From Arenicellales bacterium (lineage in GTDB: Bacteria; Pseudomonadota; Gammaproteobacteria; Arenicellales; JAJDZL01): a stretch of DNA of 64,000 bases. The position numbers were made by a program, and so were the translations under genes. The notes beneath the pieces are model-generated. The model was not told the DNA's origin, did not search any database, and saw only the letters and a program-made list of their open reading frames with translations. The first letter of the stretch is position 1. Each line of letters starts with the position of its first letter. The stretch spans positions 3,348,001-3,412,000 of the forward strand of contig OY282380.1 in NCBI GenBank assembly GCA_958295885.1, read 5' to 3'. Below, piece after piece: positions 37,497-47,928 of the stretch.

Positions 37497-38640
37497 CTAA
37501 AACAGCCGCACAAAGCTAACATCGATTCCGGTTCGGCTGTAGTCATAAAGCTGAGAATTAGTCTTTCGATCCTCATGAACGAGAGCAAACCGGGGACTAA
37601 AGCCTTGCCAGGAAACTGCCCGATTGTGTACTGAGATTCTATAAGAGTAAGTGCGGTCCTTGCGAGATTCGTTTGCTGGAGTGTGAGGAAACCAGTTGCC
37701 CTCGTAGTCATTCCAGCGCAGGCTCACTTGACCGCCCACGTTAAAGCCCTTTGGCAGAGTTACTTCGATTCCCGTTCGCAGCCAGCGTCGGTCGTTGCGC
37801 CATTTTTTCTCTTTCGTACTGTCGTGTCCAAGACCAATTGCCAACTGTATTTTCACTGTCGGGGTCATCACCCGGTCCAGAGCAAGGAACAAGTCAGCAG
37901 CCTCACCATCCAAAAACTTTTGAGTGCTGTAACGTCGCTAATGCCATTCTGTTCGCACCTTCATGGTTGCCTGATCTGACAGTCTGTCCTCGGTTTCAAT
38001 TCGCAGACCCAGGGCTTTGTAGTCTGAGTTCGGTTCATCCGCCGCACTCCATCTTTGCTGCGCGCTGCCCAATACAGGAGCATCCCACGCTAAGCAAGTC
38101 AGTGCGAAACATCCGAATTTGTTTGATAATGAGCAAAATAGCCAAGTGGTGTGAGTGTCATTTTAGATGCCGCCTGCCGGATTTTATGGACCAAAAAATA
38201 GCATGGGAAACACCTGTGGCCAATACGCTCGCTTCTGAGTTTGTACCTATAAACCACTTTGGACCGGTGTAACTCGTCAAGAAGATTTCATCGAACCGAG
38301 TATCCTCAAATTCGCGCAGCGAACCGTCAGCATCGGTTCTCAGTCGCATACGCTCATTCAAAGGGTGCTGGTACTCCCCACCCATCCAAAGCGACAGTCC
38401 GACACCAGATGAAGTCAATTCTTCTTCGTCGCGTGTGAATGCAGTGCCGTTTATGTAGATAACTCTTTCGTCGGAAGCAACTCCGATGTTGGAATCTGGC
38501 AAAAGCGCAAACCCAGCATGTATGCTCCACCGCCCGGACACAAGAAGATCTCGGAGGAATAACTCCGGTTGGCTCTCATGATGCGGGTGGCTTAAGTGCT
38601 GTTGAACGCTGCCGATGAGTGACAGATGTCAAAGCCTTGC
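37497..38640 (-). pseudogene. Slam-like (surface lipoprotein assembly modifier, DUF560) outer-membrane protein, broken
   Basis: Minus-strand segments read through the C-terminal beta-barrel of a Slam-family protein: GRWSIHAGFALLPDSNIG (near 38540), SGVGLSLWMGGEYQHPL, LGLRIETEDRLSDQ, WLRTGIEVTLPKGFNVGG and the closing FSPRFALVHEDRKTNSQLYDYSRT to a terminal phenylalanine. A 142-bp MITE interrupts it at 38075-38216, a further frame disruption lies near 37915-37970, and the TPR-containing N-terminus is not readable upstream of about 38640. Slam proteins carry lipoproteins to the cell surface; an S8 lipoprotein protease lies 7 kb away, but a partnership is only a guess. Confidence 0.72.
38075..38216 (-). 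mobile_element. 142-bp MITE-like element, CAGG family (copy 2)
   Basis: Reverse-oriented near-identical copy of 31304-31445, with CAGG...CCTG ends and imperfect inverted termini. The flanks TGCCCAATA (38066-38074) and TGGCCAATA (38217-38225) match at 8 of 9 bases, a 9-bp target duplication. Removing the element and one duplicate joins the Slam-like barrel in one reading frame (EASVLGSAQQRWSAADEP). Confidence 0.82.
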
Positions 38641-38797
38641 CTTCAGGATAAACGGAGAGTAATAGGGCTGCCGGCAGCGGTGGCAACCGCATCTGAAGCT
38701 GTAGTTGGATCAATAAGAAGTTCGAACCGAAAAAGCAACCATTTTCAACAATCAAAACTCCTGGACTCGGTGAGTCCATTCGATGTCTGGCATGATT

Positions 38798-39604
38798 CTA
38801 ATGCGGTCGGTCGACACTCCTGCCTTTGGTTAGCCAGTATGCTCCCAGAATCGGTAAAAACGTCACCGCTACGACAACCATCGCAACTACGTTGGTCACC
38901 GGCCGCTGGCGCGGACGCACGAGTTCTTCGAGCATCCAGATCGGAAGAGTTTGTTGCTGACCTGCAGTGAACGTTGTCACAATGACTTCGTCGAATGACA
39001 AAGCAAATGCCAGCATCCCTCCTGCAAGTAAAGCTGTGGCGAGATTGGGCAGCAAGACATAGAGAAAGGTCTGAAAGTGGTTTGCGCCAAGATCATAGGA
39101 AGCTTCAATCAACGAACCGGACAAACGTCGGAATCTGGCGATTGCATTGTTGTATACAACCACGACACAAAACGTCGCATGCCCCAGAATGATGGTCCAC
39201 GTTGAAAATGGCACATCTAAGATATTGAACGCTGACCGAAGTGAAATCCCGGTGATGATTCCAGGCAGAGCTATGGGAAGAATTACCAGGAGTGAGATCG
39301 CTTCTCTACCGAAAAATCGTGATTTTGAAACAGCTGCGGCGCATAAAGTTCCCAAGATGATCGCAATGATGGTGGAAATGCAGGCGACTTGCAATGAGAG
39401 TGCAAGCGACTGCCATACGTCGGGTCGGTTCCAGGTAATTTCAAACCACTTCAAAGTTAAGTCTGGAGGTGGAAACTGGTAGGTTTTTTCTTCCGTCGTA
39501 AATGCATACAGAAAAATCAATAGTATCGGTACGTGCAGGAACAGCAAACCTGAAACCGCGCCAATTTTGAGTTTGACGGACGCCTGCTGACTAAAGTGCA
39601 TCAA
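38798..39604 (-). CDS. ABC transporter permease, PotC-like
   Basis: A 268-residue inner-membrane permease of the binding-protein-dependent family, probably for polyamines. About six membrane segments are visible, and the cytoplasmic EAA loop appears as [22 protein letters not shown] (about residues 165-186), which docks onto the ATPase. It is the last gene of a four-gene set on the minus strand and overlaps the upstream permease gene by 14 bases. Substrate is inferred from family resemblance. Confidence 0.9.
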   Translation of the reverse strand: MMHFSQQASVKLKIGAVSGLLFLHVPILLIFLYAFTTEEKTYQFPPPDLTLKWFEITWNRPDVWQSLALSLQVACISTIIAIILGTLCAAAVSKSRFFGREAISLLVILPIALPGIITGISLRSAFNILDVPFSTWTIILGHATFCVVVVYNNAIARFRRLSGSLIEASYDLGANHFQTFLYVLLPNLATALLAGGMLAFALSFDEVIVTTFTAGQQQTLPIWMLEELVRPRQRPVTNVVAMVVVAVTFLPILGAYWLTKGRSVDRPH

Positions 39605-40529
39605 ACGCCCCTCGCTTCTTTGCCATCCACAGATAAACAGCCATCACCAAAATCGGGACGACCGCGAATGCTGCTGCAAGTGGAATGTTGCCAGCGGTTC
39701 CTTGATGAGCATAGACGGCCTGACCGATGAACCGACGTGATGATCCAACAATCTGTGGAACAATAAAATCACCCAGAGTGAGTGAGAAAGTGAAGATCGA
39801 ACCCGCGATGATCCCCGGCAGCGCCAGTGGGATCGTCACCAGCCGAAAAGTCTGCGCAGGTTGTGCGCCAAGATCATCGGAAGCTTCGAGCAGACTGTGG
39901 GGAATTCTTTCCAATGCAGCCTGTATGGGCAGGATCATAAATGGCAGCCAAACATAAAGAAGGACTAAAAAAGTACCGATATAGCTGACTGAGAGAGAAT
40001 TTCCTCCAATGACTGGAATTGCCAATATTGCGTCCATCAGAAAGGAAATTTTGGTTCCTTCGACAATCCAGTTGATAATGCCTTCTTTTGCGAGAATCAA
40101 TTTCCATGCGTAAATCTTAACCAGGTAGCTGGACCAGAGTGGAAGCATCACACCAAGATAAAAAAGAGCTTTCATTCTTGGCGGCGCATATCGAGCAGCG
40201 TAATAGGCAATTGGAAACGCAATGACGACGGCGAAAATCGTTACTGCACATGCCATTAGGATCGTCCTGAAAATAACGTCGAAATTTGCGGGCGAAAGAA
40301 GTTCCAGGTAAGTTTTAAAGGTGAACTCGTAACGAATTAAGCCAGAAAACTCGTCAATGGAAAATAAACTATGAAGCAATAATGTAAATAACGAACCGAT
40401 ATAGACGATTCCCAACCACAGCAAGGGAGGCAAAAGGAGAAGAAAAATGACCAGACCGGGTTTCTTCCAGAACACATCGGACAATCTCGTCCAAATGCTT
40501 GGGGCGCCTGTCATCGCCAGCGGCTGCAT
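39591..40529 (-). CDS. ABC transporter permease, PotB-like
   Basis: A 312-residue inner-membrane permease, partner of the PotC-like protein. The EAA loop reads [28 protein letters not shown] (about residues 218-245), and about six membrane segments are visible. Its start codon overlaps the stop of the ATPase gene by one base, indicating translational coupling. An N-terminal extension of about 25 residues precedes the first membrane segment. Confidence 0.9.
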   Translation of the reverse strand: MQPLAMTGAPSIWTRLSDVFWKKPGLVIFLLLLPPLLWLGIVYIGSLFTLLLHSLFSIDEFSGLIRYEFTFKTYLELLSPANFDVIFRTILMACAVTIFAVVIAFPIAYYAARYAPPRMKALFYLGVMLPLWSSYLVKIYAWKLILAKEGIINWIVEGTKISFLMDAILAIPVIGGNSLSVSYIGTFLVLLYVWLPFMILPIQAALERIPHSLLEASDDLGAQPAQTFRLVTIPLALPGIIAGSIFTFSLTLGDFIVPQIVGSSRRFIGQAVYAHQGTAGNIPLAAAFAVVPILVMAVYLWMAKKRGAFDAL

Positions 40530-41521
40530 CAGTCACTTTCCAGTTTGTGTATGGAGCGGTTCGACCAATTTAAAGAGCAGGTGGATTGGGGTGATGGCAG
40601 ATCATTGTCTGCGTTGACTTGTGCTGTAATTTGTCCACCAGGCACGACGACCGTAACAAAATTTGAGGCACCTACATAACGAACCGATTTCACCACACCG
40701 TCAATTCTGCCTGCACCCTCATGTCCAATAGTGACAGCTTCAGGCCGAAGACTGGACCAGTTGGAATCCCCGCCTGAAGCAGCATTGACTTCGGGCGATA
40801 GAACATTGGAAGATCCAACGAAAGTTGCGACGAATTTCGTTCTGGGTCTACGATAGACTTCCTGTGGAGTGCCAACTTGCACCAGCTTTCCGTCATTCAC
40901 GATTGCCATTCTGTCGGACATCGACAATGCTTCGTTTTGATCATGAGTCACAAAAATGAAAGTGATTCCCAATGATTGCTGCAGGGTTTTAAGTTCGTCC
41001 TGCATTTGTTCGCGCAGTTTAAGGTCCAGTGCGCCCAATGGTTCATCCAGCAGCAAGACTCGTGGTTTGTTGATCAAGGCTCTGGCAAGCGCAACTCGCT
41101 GACGCTGTCCGCCGGACAGCTGACTTGGCGACCGTTCACCAAAACCTCCCAATTTAACAAGTTCCAACATTGATTCCGCTTCCTTAAATCGCTGTTCCTT
41201 TGAAACTCCGCGAACCAGCAGCCCATAAGAGACGTTTTCTTTCACTTTCAGGTGCGGAAACAGGGCATAGTCTTGGAAAACGGTGTTAACCGGGCGTCTG
41301 TTGGGAGGAATATCGTCCGAGCGTATCCCAAATATCTCGATATGCCCGCCAGTTGGTCGATCTATGCCGGAGATTAATCTCAGGCACGTCGTTTTGCCAG
41401 ATCCAGAAGGCCCGAGAAGGGCGAAGAATTCCCCTTCTTCAATTTCAAGATCAATGCCGTCAACTGCATGAACTGAGCCGAACTTTCGAATGACGTTCTC
41501 AAAGCGAACGGCAGTATTCAT
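40529..41521 (-). CDS. ABC transporter ATP-binding protein, PotA-like
   Basis: A 330-residue ATPase that powers the polyamine-type importer. The Walker A motif is GPSGSGKTT (about residues 36-44), the signature is LSGGQRQRVALARAL (about 137-151), Walker B is VLLLDEPLGALD, and the H-loop is FVTHDQNEALSMSDR. A C-terminal TOBE-type regulatory domain follows (about 245-330). It lies between the substrate-binding protein gene and the two permeases. The spacing before it contains an intrinsic terminator-like hairpin. Confidence 0.92.
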   Translation of the reverse strand: MNTAVRFENVIRKFGSVHAVDGIDLEIEEGEFFALLGPSGSGKTTCLRLISGIDRPTGGHIEIFGIRSDDIPPNRRPVNTVFQDYALFPHLKVKENVSYGLLVRGVSKEQRFKEAESMLELVKLGGFGERSPSQLSGGQRQRVALARALINKPRVLLLDEPLGALDLKLREQMQDELKTLQQSLGITFIFVTHDQNEALSMSDRMAIVNDGKLVQVGTPQEVYRRPRTKFVATFVGSSNVLSPEVNAASGGDSNWSSLRPEAVTIGHEGAGRIDGVVKSVRYVGASNFVTVVVPGGQITAQVNADNDLPSPQSTCSLNWSNRSIHKLESD

Positions 41522-41545
41522 CTATGTCCCACCCAAACGCAAATT

Positions 41546-41579
41546 GAAAAAGCTGCCTGGATTTTAAAACCAGGCAGCT
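41546..41579 (-). terminator. Intercistronic terminator-like hairpin in the ABC operon
   Basis: On the minus strand AGCTGCCTGG, a nine-base loop and CCAGGCAGCT form a perfect 10-bp stem followed by TTTTTC. It lies after the binding-protein gene and before the ATPase gene. Partial termination here would keep the binding protein in excess over the membrane parts, as is common for such importers. Confidence 0.75.
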
Positions 41580-41604
41580 AAACAATAGGTTGTAAATCAG
41601 CCGA

Positions 41605-42759
41605 TTATCGACCGCCAATGACTCCTATGTAATCGGAGACCCATCGATAGTAAGGAACACATTCTCCTTGACTTGGACAACGTGAGATTGGAGTGGTCCA
41701 GAAACGAATTTTGTCGAAATCGCCCAAACCGTTCGTAGCGCATCCCTCGGCAGTTTGCATGCCTCTGCCGTCAGTGCAGGCGTCAAGTACGGGTGGCACC
41801 GCACCAAACCATACAGACAGGTCACTTTGTAGATTGGAAGCAAGAGAATGTTCCATCCACATGTATGCACAATTTGGATGAGCAGCTTCGGAGTGCAGCA
41901 TTGTCGTATCGGACCAGCCGGTAGCGCCTTCGACCGGAATCGTTGAAGCAATGGGCGCTCCCTCAGCTTTGAGCAGGTTTACCTGGAATGGCCAAGACCC
42001 GGAGGCGACAACACCTTCATTTTTGAAATCGTCCATCTGAATGAACGCGTTGTGCCAGTATCTCCCTACGATCTTGCGCTGCTGCCGTAAAAGATCCAAC
42101 GCTGCGGCATACTGCTCTTCGTTCAGCTCATAAGGACTGACCATCCCAAGTTCTGGCTGGTGATGCATCAGGTAAAGGGCTGCATCAGCAACATGAATAG
42201 GGCCGTCATAGGCTTGCACTCGACCTTTATTCGATTGGCCATCGGGCAACATCTGCTCCTCGAACACCACAGACCAGCTTGTTGGCGGTTCTGGAAAAAC
42301 CTCGGTGTTATACATGAGCACGTTGGGACCCCACATGTAGGGAGTGCCATAGTGTTTTCCATCTACTGTATGCCATGGGGCATTCTTCAAGCGATCGTCA
42401 ACGGTGCCCCAGCTGGGAATCAAATCAATGTTGATTTCCTGGACTCTCTTTCCCGCAATCAATCGAAGTGAAGCGTCACCTGATGCGGTGACAAGGTCAA
42501 AACCTCCCTCGTTCATCAACGCAACCATTTCGTCGGATGTGTTCGCAGTCTTTATACGTACCATGCAGCCAGTCGCTTCTTCAAAACTGGTAACCCAATC
42601 AAATTCTGCCACGGTCTCGCCGCGCTCAATATAACCAGGCCACGCTACGATGTCGAGCAAGCCTTCACCTGGGCCGATTTCAGTCGGTGGCGCCGCTAAA
42701 CTTGCAGTTGACGTAAGCAAAGCCGCACTCAATGCAGTCAGCAATTTTTGAATTTTCAC
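41605..42759 (-). CDS. Periplasmic substrate-binding protein, PotD-like
   Basis: A protein of 384 residues from the GTG at 42759, which has AGGAGGA six bases upstream; an upstream ATG at 42795 would start before the ribosome site. A signal peptide is visible (KIQKLL, hydrophobic run, STASLAAPP). The mature part resembles spermidine/putrescine-binding proteins: LLDIVAWPGYIERG, DLVTASGDASLRLI, and YGTPYMWGPNVLMYNTE. Acidic ligand residues would bind the amine groups, but the exact substrate is not certain. It heads the operon with PotA-, PotB- and PotC-like genes. Confidence 0.9.
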   Translation of the reverse strand: MKIQKLLTALSAALLTSTASLAAPPTEIGPGEGLLDIVAWPGYIERGETVAEFDWVTSFEEATGCMVRIKTANTSDEMVALMNEGGFDLVTASGDASLRLIAGKRVQEINIDLIPSWGTVDDRLKNAPWHTVDGKHYGTPYMWGPNVLMYNTEVFPEPPTSWSVVFEEQMLPDGQSNKGRVQAYDGPIHVADAALYLMHHQPELGMVSPYELNEEQYAAALDLLRQQRKIVGRYWHNAFIQMDDFKNEGVVASGSWPFQVNLLKAEGAPIASTIPVEGATGWSDTTMLHSEAAHPNCAYMWMEHSLASNLQSDLSVWFGAVPPVLDACTDGRGMQTAEGCATNGLGDFDKIRFWTTPISRCPSQGECVPYYRWVSDYIGVIGGR

Positions 42760-42836
42760 TTTGTCTCCTCCTAGTAGATTTTCAAACAAATTCAAGCATT
42801 CTGAACGAGTTGTTTACCTCGTGTTAATGGAATATG

Positions 42837-42910
42837 AGCCCGTAGAGGGATTCGAACCCCCGACCTGATGATTACAAATCAACTGCTCTGGCCAACTGAG
42901 CTATACGGGC
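42837..42910 (-). tRNA. tRNA-Thr (anticodon TGT)
   Basis: The minus strand folds as a 74-base tRNA: acceptor GCCCGTA/TACGGGC, D arm with AGCTCAGTTGG, anticodon loop TTTGTAA, and T arm GGGGGTTCGAATCCC. The CCA end is not encoded, unlike the tRNAs at 52-54 kb. The anticodon stem has one T-T mismatch. It lies just upstream of the ABC operon and borders a 2.8-kb stretch of IS debris. Confidence 0.93.
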
Positions 42911-43074
42911 GTAGGACTAAATTGTAATTGCAGTTCTTCAGAAATTCACTGTAAATATCTCTAAAAAATCAACTGCAGACAATTTTTTTAGACTTTATGG
43001 ACTTGGCATATCGGTTTTCAAGTTCAATATTTGCAATTCAGTCCAAGAATAAAAATTGACGCGGCTACCGGCGC

Positions 43075-43236
43075 GCAATCGTGGCTACCGCACACAAACT
43101 GGCGCGGACCAATTATACGGTGCTGCGCGATCAACAGCCGTATCGAGACCCCGTGGTCGATAATGAAGAACTGGTGGTGCGACGCAACGCTCCGCGCTGG
43201 CTGAAGGAACTGAAAAAATTGACATCTTGCGCTTGA
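43075..43236 (+). pseudogene. C-terminal fragment of a transposase (IS110-like)
   Basis: About 53 codons reading AIVATAHKLARTNYTVLRD, PYRDP and RWLKELKKL before a stop, a pattern seen at the end of IS110-type transposases. No start or upstream part remains. Confidence 0.5.
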
Positions 43237-43486
43237 CTCCACAGGGCTGCTACTCGTTTCACTGGGAACACTAGCGACGCAGCTGTTGAGCCGAACCTCG
43301 AACTGCGACCATAACATTGGGACGTCGCCGTTTTGTTGATTCGCTCGAGTCACCGTCGAAAGAGAAGATCCACCATCGCGATGTTTCCATGTACATCGCG
43401 CAACTTCGCCGCGCCTTTAAAATTCCAAAACGGAATTTTATTTCACAGCAAGTATTGAAGAAATTGCAACTGCTTCAAGCACCTTC

Positions 43487-44056
43487 ATGGACAATCTGTT
43501 TGCCGACAGTTGCCGCTTGCTGAATTTGAGAACGGTGCGGTGCCGTGCGGGAATCACCAAGCGCAGTGGCTTGGTGGTTGCACAAACGGTGTAATTGCTA
43601 CTGATGTGGGTGTTTCTGCGGAATTTGTCAATGGCCATGTTCTGTCGTAAGTCGATGCAGGAATTCTTTCAAGCCAGGAAAGATCCGATCTACGATCTGT
43701 TAAAGAGTCAAATGGCCAATTGGCGTCAGTTTCATCAGTTGATGGCGCTGAAAGTGTATCGAAGCCTGGGCTTGAATCGAAACCAGATAAGCGCGTTCGT
43801 GGTGGGGAACACGGTGAAAGTTGGCCTCGGCAAAAAGATGGAGGGCGTCAACCGACATTACGACCACACTTTGGGTCGGTGTGTGATGGGGCTGCAGATG
43901 GTGCAGTTGGGACTACTCTTTCATCCAGCTAAGCTGACAAAGGCTCATCTTCAGATCACCGCAGCCCATTTCAATGATTCCAGATGTTTCAGTCACAATT
44001 ATGTTCATTGCCATAACTTCGTAAATTTGCTATTTCGTATTACTGATGTGTTTTGA
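43487..44056 (+). pseudogene. DDE transposase remnant (IS4-like)
   Basis: One frame from an ATG at 43487 is broken by a TAA near 43589 and then continues to 44056. It contains FVVGNTVKVGLGKKMEGVN and HYDHTLGRCVMGLQMVQLGL, resembling the region around the first catalytic aspartate of IS4-type transposases, though the usual DD reads GN. The C-terminal half is missing. Confidence 0.55.
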
Positions 44057-44074
44057 CTTGCCTCTCAAGTGTTG

Positions 44075-44606
44075 CGAAGCTCAGGAGATGAAGGTGCATG
44101 TTGCGATCCCGAAGCATTCGGTTCCTGCGAGCAAGGATGGCCGGTTCGGGACCGAAGATTTTCGTTATGACGACGAGGATGTGTCTGTCCGGTCGGTGAG
44201 AAACTGGTTCGGCGATGCCGCTCAAACAACAATGGCAAACAGTATCTGTGTTATCACGCTGGCGCTGTCACCTGTGACGCCTGTTCGTTGTCGCATCAAT
44301 GTCGGTCAAAGTCACACAGCACGAGCCGGATCTATCGTTGGAAACATGAGGACATGGTGGATTGGCATCGTCAAAGGATGAAGCAGCATCCCGCGGCGAT
44401 GCGAGAACACGGTGCAATCGTCCAGCATCCGTTCGGCACGCTCAAGCGCTGGGCGGGAATTGAACAAATTTCTGGTGTGCGGCATTGTCCGGTGCCGCGG
44501 TGAGTTCAGCCTGATGACGCTGAGTTACAATTTCAAGCGGTCCTTGAATCTGCTTGGGCTCAAGGCGATGATGGATTATTGTGTACAAATCTCAGTAAAA
44601 TCGTGA
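44075..44606 (+). pseudogene. IS1182-family transposase C-terminal fragment
   Basis: Frame-shifted segments match the end of the IS1182 transposase at 32305-33225: DGRFGTEDFRYDDEDVSV, DACSLSHQCRS (another frame), MREHGAIVQHPFGTLK and GEFSLMTLSYNFKRSLNLL. At least two frameshifts separate them. This copy is on the opposite strand from the other. Confidence 0.7.
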
Positions 44607-44886
44607 AGAATGTTTAAAACAGTGTCCTGTAATCCAATACAACTGCGGTTTTTGGATCAAATATCGGTCTTCTGAATCAGATTTTTTTGAATTTCGGGAG
44701 GGTGAGCAATTTGGCTATGTCGCGTTGCTTCGACTGCTCCTCGGCGGTCAATTTCAGCCACTGAATCGCTCCGAATGATTGAGAAAATTCAATAGTCTCA
44801 CAGTCTCCGAAGATTTGCAGCAGATCCTGCGCTAGCAGGCGTTTCCAGATGTTGACCCGATAGTACCGCCAGAAGCCATTGAGGTC

Positions 44887-45405
44887 GCAGGTCTGGTGCC
44901 GCAACTGCAGTTGGTGCGGTCACAAACTAAAGACATCAAGCGCCAGATCGATGCGGCACTTGAACAACGTTGCCAGTCACCGCAAGAGGCTCAGCCCGCT
45001 GAAACCGACTCGGGTTTGCACAGTGACATGGAGACCTTGCGTTCGATGTCAGGGTGGGTAAGCAATGTTTCTTCGGGCCTGTATTCGGAAGCCTCTGTGC
45101 ACTTAAGCGCAAAGATTATCGAGCGCTGATAACGCTCAGCGGGGTCGACCTGGTAATCCAGCGTTCGGGCAAAAGGACTGTCGTTCGCCAGCGCCGAGCG
45201 GTCAACAAACTGATGCAGAACGCGCAGAATCAATGGACTAGCGTTGCCTGCCAGCACGATGCGGCCTGCAAACCGAAATATGACGGCCTGAAAGCTCGCG
45301 GCAAAACTCATGGACAGGCTTTACGCTGCTTCAGCGATCGCTGCTCTAGGTGCTTTGTGCGATGCTGCACAACAGCTCATTTGTACGAGCCGAAACTAAC
45401 TTAAT
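44887..45405 (+). pseudogene. IS110-family transposase remnant
   Basis: Two frames. The first (to 45126) has a coiled segment then ETLRSMSGWVSNVSSGL, matching the LxSIPGVG region. The second (45127-45405) has YRALITLSGVDLVIQRSGK and ARGKTHGQALRCFSDR, matching the transposase_20 domain of IS110. A frameshift near 45115 separates them and the N-terminal DEDD part is absent. Confidence 0.65.
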
Positions 45406-45724
45406 TTGCGATCACTGCTTGAAACAAATTGGCATCGCATTGCAACTCTATGGAGAAACTCTTTTTAACTTGACAAAGGATACGAAGTCCGCAACTCGAA
45501 TGTTATTCAATGCGTGATCTGATCGTGCAATAGCGTGAGATTCCAAATATGCTTCATGAGCATCAAGGCGCTAAAGAGAATGTTTGGCCGGCAGCCGCGA
45601 TTGTTGCCCGGAGCGGACATGAAACGTTCAACGAATTCGTTCAATCGCAAGCGTTTGAATAAATCCGCAGGTACCACCAAACTGGCGCGGGAGGTCAAGT
45701 TTCAATTGCTGTAAGCTGTCTTAT

Positions 45725-47928
45725 CCCAAGTTCCGCACTTTTCTCGTCCAATCAAGCATATTAGAAATATTAGTTAGAAGAATTTTTTAATATATTAATC
45801 TTTCTAGAAATTTTACTCTAAATAATTACAAGTTATATTAGTTTATTAGTAGTATCTTTGCTTTTGTTACTACAATAATCAAATGTTGTTACATGTACAG
45901 TGCATCTGCCCCCAATCATCCGTTCCAATCCTCTATAATGACCCCATTGGCAATACACTTTATGCGCATGTTCATCAAAGCCGTAGTTTCCTACACCAAC
46001 AAAAAAGGACAGCCCCAATATGCCTACCAACTGGTGCAGGGCATCCGCACCCCAGACAACAAAGTCAGACACAAACTGCTGCTCAGCCTCGGCACCAAAT
46101 GGTCGCTTCCTAAACCACAGTGGCCGATTCTGGTGGAACGAATCGAAGACATCTTAAGCGGGCAGAACAGCCTGTTCGAATACGACGCTGAAATCGACCG
46201 ACAGGCCCGACAGATCGCAGAATCCCTGCGACAGCGCGGCTGGTCCGCCCCGACCGATGTTCAGACCAACCTGCAGACCGTTGATCTCGACAGCATCGAG
46301 CACGAACCGCCGCGCAGCTCAGGCGCCGAACGAATCTGTCTGCATGCGCTGCGCCAACTCGACTTCATCAACCTGCTCGAATCCCTGAACGTCAGCAACA
46401 AAGATGCGGCGCTGTGCGCGGCTCTGGTCATCGCCCGCATGCTGCATCCTGGCAGTGAACGCGAAACCTTGCGCTGGATGCTCGAAGACAGCGCGATTTT
46501 GGAAATATTGGAACTGCACGATCAACTGCCGCCTTCGCTGGACAAACTGTACCGCTTGAACGACCTGTTGTGGAAACACCGCGTTGCGCTGCAGCGCGCT
46601 TTATTCGAACGCGAACGCGACCTGTTCTCGATTGCGGCCACGGTGGTGTTCTACGACCTGACCAATGTGCACTATCACGGGCGCGCCGATGGTGAGCTGA
46701 AGTGCTTCGGACGCTCCAAGCAGAAACGAAACGACTGTGCGCTGATCAGTTTGGGCCTGGCCTTGGACGCACACGGATTTCCGTTGCACTGCGAGATGCT
46801 GCCGGGCAATGTCTCGGAATGCGATACTTTGCAGAAGATGTTGAATAAATTGATAAAACTGCCTGAGTCTGCGCATTCCAGACCCACCGTAGTGATGGAT
46901 GCAGGAATCGCTACCGAAGATAACATCGAGTTTCTGTCGAAAGGCAATTACGACTGGGTAGTGGTCTCTCGGCGAGGCAAACCGCCCGTACCACAAGGCA
47001 AGCCGCATCTGCAGCGAACCACGAGTCAGGGCTCCAAGGTGTGCGTATGGCGGCTGCCGCCAAAAGACCAAGACTCGGCGCAAAACCGCGCCGCCGACGA
47101 TGCCAAGGAAGTGTTTCTTTACATACGAAGCGAAAACAAGAAGGCGGGCGACACCTCCATCGTATCTCGAAAACGCCAGCTGTACGAACAGAAACTGCAG
47201 AAACTGAATCAAGGACTGTCGAAAAAATACTGTACCAAACGAGTCGGCAAGGTGCATGAGAAAATCGGCCGGCTCAAACACGAATATAGCAAAGTAAGCC
47301 AGCACTATACGGTCGACGTCAGCGAAGACGACAAAGGCATCAATGCCACGGCCGTGACTTGGAGCTACAGTTCGCAGCACCAAAAAGCCGATGATCAGGC
47401 CGGCAGTTATGTGCTGCGCACTTCCCATGCCAACTGGAGCGATGACAGGATTGTGAAAACCTACTGGAGTCTGACCGATATAGAATCCACTTTCAGAAGC
47501 ATGAAGTCGGAGCTGGGACTTCGTCCGGTCTGGCATCAGCTGAACCGGCGAATCCAAGCGCACCTGTTCATCACGGTATTGGCTTATCATGCCGTTCACA
47601 CCTTGCGATTTCAGTTCAAGCAGCACGAAATTCACTGGAGTTGGAAGAGCATTCGAAGACGTCTTCGAAACTGGATGCGGGTGACGACCACGCTCAAGAC
47701 CAAGGAGCATCGCACAATCACCAACCGTCAGGATGTGCGTCCGACCGCAGACCAGGCGCGGTTGGCACAGGCACTGAATTTGAAGGCGCAACTGCATCGG
47801 AAGCGCTGGTGAGGGAAAGAAAAGAAAATAGCGCGAAATGTTGTTACATGTACGATTTGGTCGTTTGCGAAAAAAACATGATATCAATACCTTAGGAGAA
47901 TTGTTTTTTTATTAGTGCGGAACTAGGG
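45725..47928 (+). mobile_element. IS1634-family insertion sequence, apparently intact
   Basis: A 2,204-bp element with termini CCCAAGTTCCGCACT and, inverted, AGTGCGGAACTAGGG. It is flanked by TTAT on both sides (45721-45724 and 47929-47932), a likely target duplication, and sits inside an IS1380 relic. It carries one long transposase gene. A direct repeat AAATGTTGTTACATGTAC occurs inside both ends (about 45881 and 47838), close to the two ends of the gene. Confidence 0.75.
45968..47812 (+). CDS. IS1634-family transposase
   Basis: A 614-residue DDE transposase with no internal stop, the only full-length transposase in the window. It begins FIKAVVSYTNKKGQPQYAYQLVQGIRT, the family N-terminus. 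The first catalytic aspartate is in FYDLTNVHYHG (around 46660), and the second in PTVVMDAGIATEDN (around 46893). The final glutamate region reads YWSLTDIESTFRSMKSEL (around 47465). The ATG at 45968 is preferred because the family usually starts with MxIK/R; ATGs at 45893, 45938 and 45962 are in frame. No strong ribosome site is evident. Confidence 0.87.
   Translation: MFIKAVVSYTNKKGQPQYAYQLVQGIRTPDNKVRHKLLLSLGTKWSLPKPQWPILVERIEDILSGQNSLFEYDAEIDRQARQIAESLRQRGWSAPTDVQTNLQTVDLDSIEHEPPRSSGAERICLHALRQLDFINLLESLNVSNKDAALCAALVIARMLHPGSERETLRWMLEDSAILEILELHDQLPPSLDKLYRLNDLLWKHRVALQRALFERERDLFSIAATVVFYDLTNVHYHGRADGELKCFGRSKQKRNDCALISLGLALDAHGFPLHCEMLPGNVSECDTLQKMLNKLIKLPESAHSRPTVVMDAGIATEDNIEFLSKGNYDWVVVSRRGKPPVPQGKPHLQRTTSQGSKVCVWRLPPKDQDSAQNRAADDAKEVFLYIRSENKKAGDTSIVSRKRQLYEQKLQKLNQGLSKKYCTKRVGKVHEKIGRLKHEYSKVSQHYTVDVSEDDKGINATAVTWSYSSQHQKADDQAGSYVLRTSHANWSDDRIVKTYWSLTDIESTFRSMKSELGLRPVWHQLNRRIQAHLFITVLAYHAVHTLRFQFKQHEIHWSWKSIRRRLRNWMRVTTTLKTKEHRTITNRQDVRPTADQARLAQALNLKAQLHRKRW

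Noticed and set aside
46601..47887. 428-codon frame opposite the IS1634-family transposase
   Set aside because: It is long only because the transposase codons lack certain triplets; the plus strand has the DDE motifs.
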